From contig NZ_CP040709.1 in assembly GCF_005952805.1 (NCBI RefSeq), positions 2,728,001 to 2,792,000 on the forward strand: 64,000 bases of DNA, in the 5' to 3' direction. Positions 61,111 through 64,000 of this stretch are shown piece after piece. The notes under the pieces were generated by a model, which saw only the letters and a program-made list of their open reading frames with translations, was not told where the DNA came from and ran no database searches. The position numbers were made by a program, and so were the translations under genes. This DNA comes from Inhella inkyongensis (GTDB lineage: Bacteria; Pseudomonadota; Gammaproteobacteria; Burkholderiales; Burkholderiaceae_C). Each line of letters opens with the position of its first letter. Position 1 is the first letter of the stretch.

Positions 61111-64000
61111 ATGCTGCTGCCCTCGATTGCCCTTGGTAAACGTCATCAGGCTCCGCGCCCTCTCGGTTCGGCCGACGCGCTTCTGCTGGCGCGCTTTTGC
61201 GAGCAGGCCGACCGCGTCACCGCCATCGTCTGCGCCGAGCCCCTGGACGCGCAGCGCCTGGAGGCCGAGCTGGCCTTTTTTGCGCCGGGCCTGCGCGTGG
61301 CGGTGTTCCCGGACTGGGAAACCCTGCCCTGGGACCGCTTCTCGCCCCACCACGACCTGATCTCCGAGCGCCTGGCCACGCTGTGGCGCCTGATGCAGGC
61401 GCAGGGCAAAGCGCGCGAGCAACGCGATCTGGACGTGGTGCTGCTGCCCGCCACCACGGCGCTGACGCGCCTGGCGCCGCCCTCCTTCTTGGCCGGCACC
61501 ACCTTCCAGTTCAAGAAGGGTCAGCGCTTGGATGAGGCTGCGTTCCGCGCCCAGCTGGTGCTGGCCGGCTACCAGAACGTCAGCCAGGTGGTGAGCCCCG
61601 GCGAGTACGCGGTGCGCGGCAGCTTGATCGACCTCTTCCCCATGGGCTCGATGACGCCCTACCGGGTCGATCTGTTCGGCGACGAAATCGACTCGATCCG
61701 CGTCTTCGACCCCGACAGCCAACGCAGCCTCTACCCCGTGCCCGAGGTGCGCCTGCTGCCAGGCCGTGAATTCCCTCTCAACGAGACTTCGCGCCAACTC
61801 TTTCGCAGCCGCTGGCGCGAGCACATGGATGGCGACCCCAGCAAGGCGCGCCTCTACAAGGACATGGGCGAAGGGCTGGCCGGAGCGGGCATCGAGTACT
61901 ACCTGCCGCTGTTCTTTGAACAAACCGCCACCTTCTTCGACTACCTGGGGCCGCAGGCGGCCGTGGCCTTGCTGGGGCCCATCGACGCGGCCCTGCAGCG
62001 CTTTTGGCAAGACACGCGCGAGCGCCACAAGATGCTGGCGACCGACCCCGAGCGCCCCATCCTGCCGCCGGAGCAGATCTTTCTGCGACCCGAGGAGCTG
62101 TTCGCCTGCACGCATCCGCTGGCCACGCTGACGCTCAATCAGCGAGAACCCGTGGACTACGCCCGCCCGCTGCCCGATCTGAGCATCGAACGCGGCGCCC
62201 AGGAGCCGCTGGCGCGCCTGGGTCGGCATCTGGACTCCACCCCGCACAAGGTCTTGCTGCTGGCCGAGAGCGAGGGTCGGCGCGAGTCGCTGTTGGACTT
62301 GCTGCGCGAGCACAAGCTCGACGCGCCGTCCTTCAAGACCCTGGCCGACTTCGACGCATCGGGCGAGAAGTTCGCTCTCATGGCCGCCCCCTTGGCCGAG
62401 GGCTTTTTCTGGCGCGAGGCCGGACGAGAACTGCAGCTGCTGACCGAGACCGAGCTCTTTGCCACCGCGCCCACCACGCGCCGGCGCCGGCGCCAGGAGC
62501 AGGCCAGCAATGTCGACGCGCTAATCAAGGACCTGAGCGAGCTCAAGATCGGCGACCCGGTCGTGCACGTCAGCCACGGCATCGGGCGCTACCAAGGGCT
62601 CAAGCACATGGATCTGGGCCAGGGGAACTCGGAGTTCCTGCACCTGGTCTATGCCGACGACGCCGTGCTCTATGTGCCGGTGGCGCAGCTGCACCTGATC
62701 CAGCGCTACACCGGGGTGAGCGCCGAAGAGGCCCCGCTGCACCGCTTGGGGTCAGGCCAGTGGGAAAAGGCCAAGCGCAAGGCGGCCGAGCAGGTGCGCG
62801 ACACCGCCGCCGAGCTGCTCAACCTCTACGCCCGCCGCGCCGCCCGCGAGGGCCATGCCTTCCGCTACAGCGCGCACGACTACGAGGCCTTCGCCGCCAG
62901 CTTTGGCTTCGAAGAGACCGTGGACCAGCGCGCGGCCATCCACGCCGTGATCCAGGATCTGATCAGCCCGCGCCCCATGGACCGCCTGGTCTGCGGCGAT
63001 GTGGGCTTTGGCAAAACCGAGGTCGCTCTACGGGCCGCGTTTGTTGCTGTCATGGGCGGCAAGCAGGTCGCCGTGCTGGCCCCCACCACCCTGCTGGCCG
63101 AGCAGCATGCGCAGAACATCGCCGACCGCTTCAGCCAATGGCCGGTCAAGGTGGCCGAGATGAGCCGCTTTCGCACCGCCAAGGAGGTCAAGGCGGCGCA
63201 GGAGGGGCTGGAGAACGGCACCATCGACATCGTGGTGGGCACGCACAAACTGCTCAGCCCCGACACCCAATTCGCGCGACTCGGCTTGGTCATCATCGAC
63301 GAGGAGCACCGCTTTGGCGTGCGCCACAAAGAAGCGATGAAGGCCCTGCGCAGCGAGGTCGATGTGCTCACGCTCACCGCCACCCCCATCCCCCGAACCC
63401 TGGGCATGGCGATGGAGGGTCTGCGCGATCTGTCGGTGATCGCCACCGCGCCGCAGCGCCGTCTGGCCATCAAGACCTTTGTGCGCAATGAGGGCAAGGG
63501 CGTGATCCGCGAGGCGGTGATGCGCGAGCTCATGCGCGGCGGCCAGGTCTACTTCTTGCACAACGAGGTCGACACGATCGAGAACCGGCGCCAGGAGCTC
63601 GAAGCCCTGATTCCCGAAGCGCGCATCGCGGTGGCGCACGGCCAGATGCCCGAGCGCGAGCTCGAGCGCGTGATGCGCGACTTCGTGGCCCAGCGCCACA
63701 ACCTGCTGCTGTGCTCGACCATCATCGAGACCGGCATCGACGTGCCGACCGCCAACACCATCGTGATGGCGCGCGCCGACAAATTCGGCCTGGCCCAGCT
63801 GCACCAGCTGCGCGGCCGCGTCGGCCGCAGCCACCACCAGGCCTACGCCTATCTGCTGGTGCCCGACATCGAGGGCCTGACCAAGCAGGCCGCACAGCGC
63901 CTGGAAGCCATCCAGGCCATGGAGGAGTTGGGCTCGGGCTTCTACCTCGCCATGCACGATCTGGAGATTCGCGGCTGCGGCGAGGTGCTGGGCGAAAAGC
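61111..64000 (+). CDS. mfd: Transcription-repair coupling factor Mfd (partial, runs off the end)
   Basis: Translocase that removes RNA polymerase stalled at DNA lesions and recruits UvrA. The frame starts at ATG 61111 (MLLPSIALGKRH) and is open to 64000, giving 963 of about 1150 expected residues. Visible domains are the UvrB-like N-terminal part (GLRVAVFPDWETLPWDRFSP, GEYAVRGSLIDLFPMG), the RNA-polymerase interaction domain (IGDPVVHVSHGIGRYQGLKH), and the RecG-like motor with Walker A GDVGFGKTEVA, DEEHRFGV and TATPIPRTLGM, then LRGRVGRSHHQAYAYLL. Only the C-terminal TRCF domain is missing. Confidence 0.97.
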   Translation, partial: MLLPSIALGKRHQAPRPLGSADALLLARFCEQADRVTAIVCAEPLDAQRLEAELAFFAPGLRVAVFPDWETLPWDRFSPHHDLISERLATLWRLMQAQGKAREQRDLDVVLLPATTALTRLAPPSFLAGTTFQFKKGQRLDEAAFRAQLVLAGYQNVSQVVSPGEYAVRGSLIDLFPMGSMTPYRVDLFGDEIDSIRVFDPDSQRSLYPVPEVRLLPGREFPLNETSRQLFRSRWREHMDGDPSKARLYKDMGEGLAGAGIEYYLPLFFEQTATFFDYLGPQAAVALLGPIDAALQRFWQDTRERHKMLATDPERPILPPEQIFLRPEELFACTHPLATLTLNQREPVDYARPLPDLSIERGAQEPLARLGRHLDSTPHKVLLLAESEGRRESLLDLLREHKLDAPSFKTLADFDASGEKFALMAAPLAEGFFWREAGRELQLLTETELFATAPTTRRRRRQEQASNVDALIKDLSELKIGDPVVHVSHGIGRYQGLKHMDLGQGNSEFLHLVYADDAVLYVPVAQLHLIQRYTGVSAEEAPLHRLGSGQWEKAKRKAAEQVRDTAAELLNLYARRAAREGHAFRYSAHDYEAFAASFGFEETVDQRAAIHAVIQDLISPRPMDRLVCGDVGFGKTEVALRAAFVAVMGGKQVAVLAPTTLLAEQHAQNIADRFSQWPVKVAEMSRFRTAKEVKAAQEGLENGTIDIVVGTHKLLSPDTQFARLGLVIIDEEHRFGVRHKEAMKALRSEVDVLTLTATPIPRTLGMAMEGLRDLSVIATAPQRRLAIKTFVRNEGKGVIREAVMRELMRGGQVYFLHNEVDTIENRRQELEALIPEARIAVAHGQMPERELERVMRDFVAQRHNLLLCSTIIETGIDVPTANTIVMARADKFGLAQLHQLRGRVGRSHHQAYAYLLVPDIEGLTKQAAQRLEAIQAMEELGSGFYLAMHDLEIRGCGEVLGEK

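Overview
The window is one continuous piece of a high-GC chromosome that reads as a betaproteobacterium of the order Burkholderiales, probably near the Rubrivivax/Roseateles/Inhella group (inference from gene content and protein style; no 16S rRNA is present). Supporting signs are the exbB-exbD-lpxK-Trm112-kdsB-adk run, a complete cbb3 oxidase cluster with FNR, a PEP-CTERM protein, and a TonB cluster with two exbD genes. Genes are packed tightly, often with ATGA or TGATG overlaps. No stretch above about 260 bases lacks a gene, and I see no insertion sequence, prophage, integron or CRISPR array.

Region by region: 1-3610 holds a truncated TPR gene, clpA-clpS and a cold-shock gene. 3626-9178 is a lipid-metabolism locus: a PlcP-like metallophosphoesterase, a phosphatidylserine decarboxylase, a membrane-anchored class III aminotransferase, a DUF962 membrane protein and a GT4 glycosyltransferase. 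It runs directly into the phosphate regulon (9254-15471): a degenerate PhoB-like regulator, pstS, pstC, pstA, pstB, phoU and phoB. Candidate Pho boxes precede the glycosyltransferase, the PhoB-like gene and pstS. I infer that 3.6-15.5 kb is one phosphate-starvation island that pairs phosphate import with replacement of phospholipids by glycolipids, with extra genes not in the described PlcP/Agt pair.

15540-27531 holds icd and the microaerobic respiration block (a SafE-like protein, hemN, fnr, ccoG, ccoP, ccoQ, ccoO, ccoN, ccoS, ccoI), with FNR boxes between hemN and fnr and before ccoN, then a DUF192 gene. 27625-34300 holds sodB, xseA, an ExbB/ExbD pair, lipid A and Kdo genes, adk and a short-chain dehydrogenase. 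34469-39556 holds a PEP-CTERM trypsin-like protease and a TonB-ExbB-ExbD-ExbD-TPR cluster.

39808-49709 holds ldcA, tadA, NAD synthesis (nadA, nadB), a ComFB-family gene, an MFS transporter with a divergent AraC regulator, a DUF2804 gene and an M2 (ACE-like) peptidase. 49838-56817 holds clpB behind a sigma-32-like promoter, crcB, moaE, a second DUF962 gene, the Fe-S carrier ATPase mrp, ornithine cyclodeaminase with an Lrp-type regulator, and two adjacent tRNA-Lys genes. 56870-64000 holds tcdA, tolB-pal-cpoB without tolQRA alongside, an AhpD-like gene and the first 963 codons of mfd, which runs off the end.
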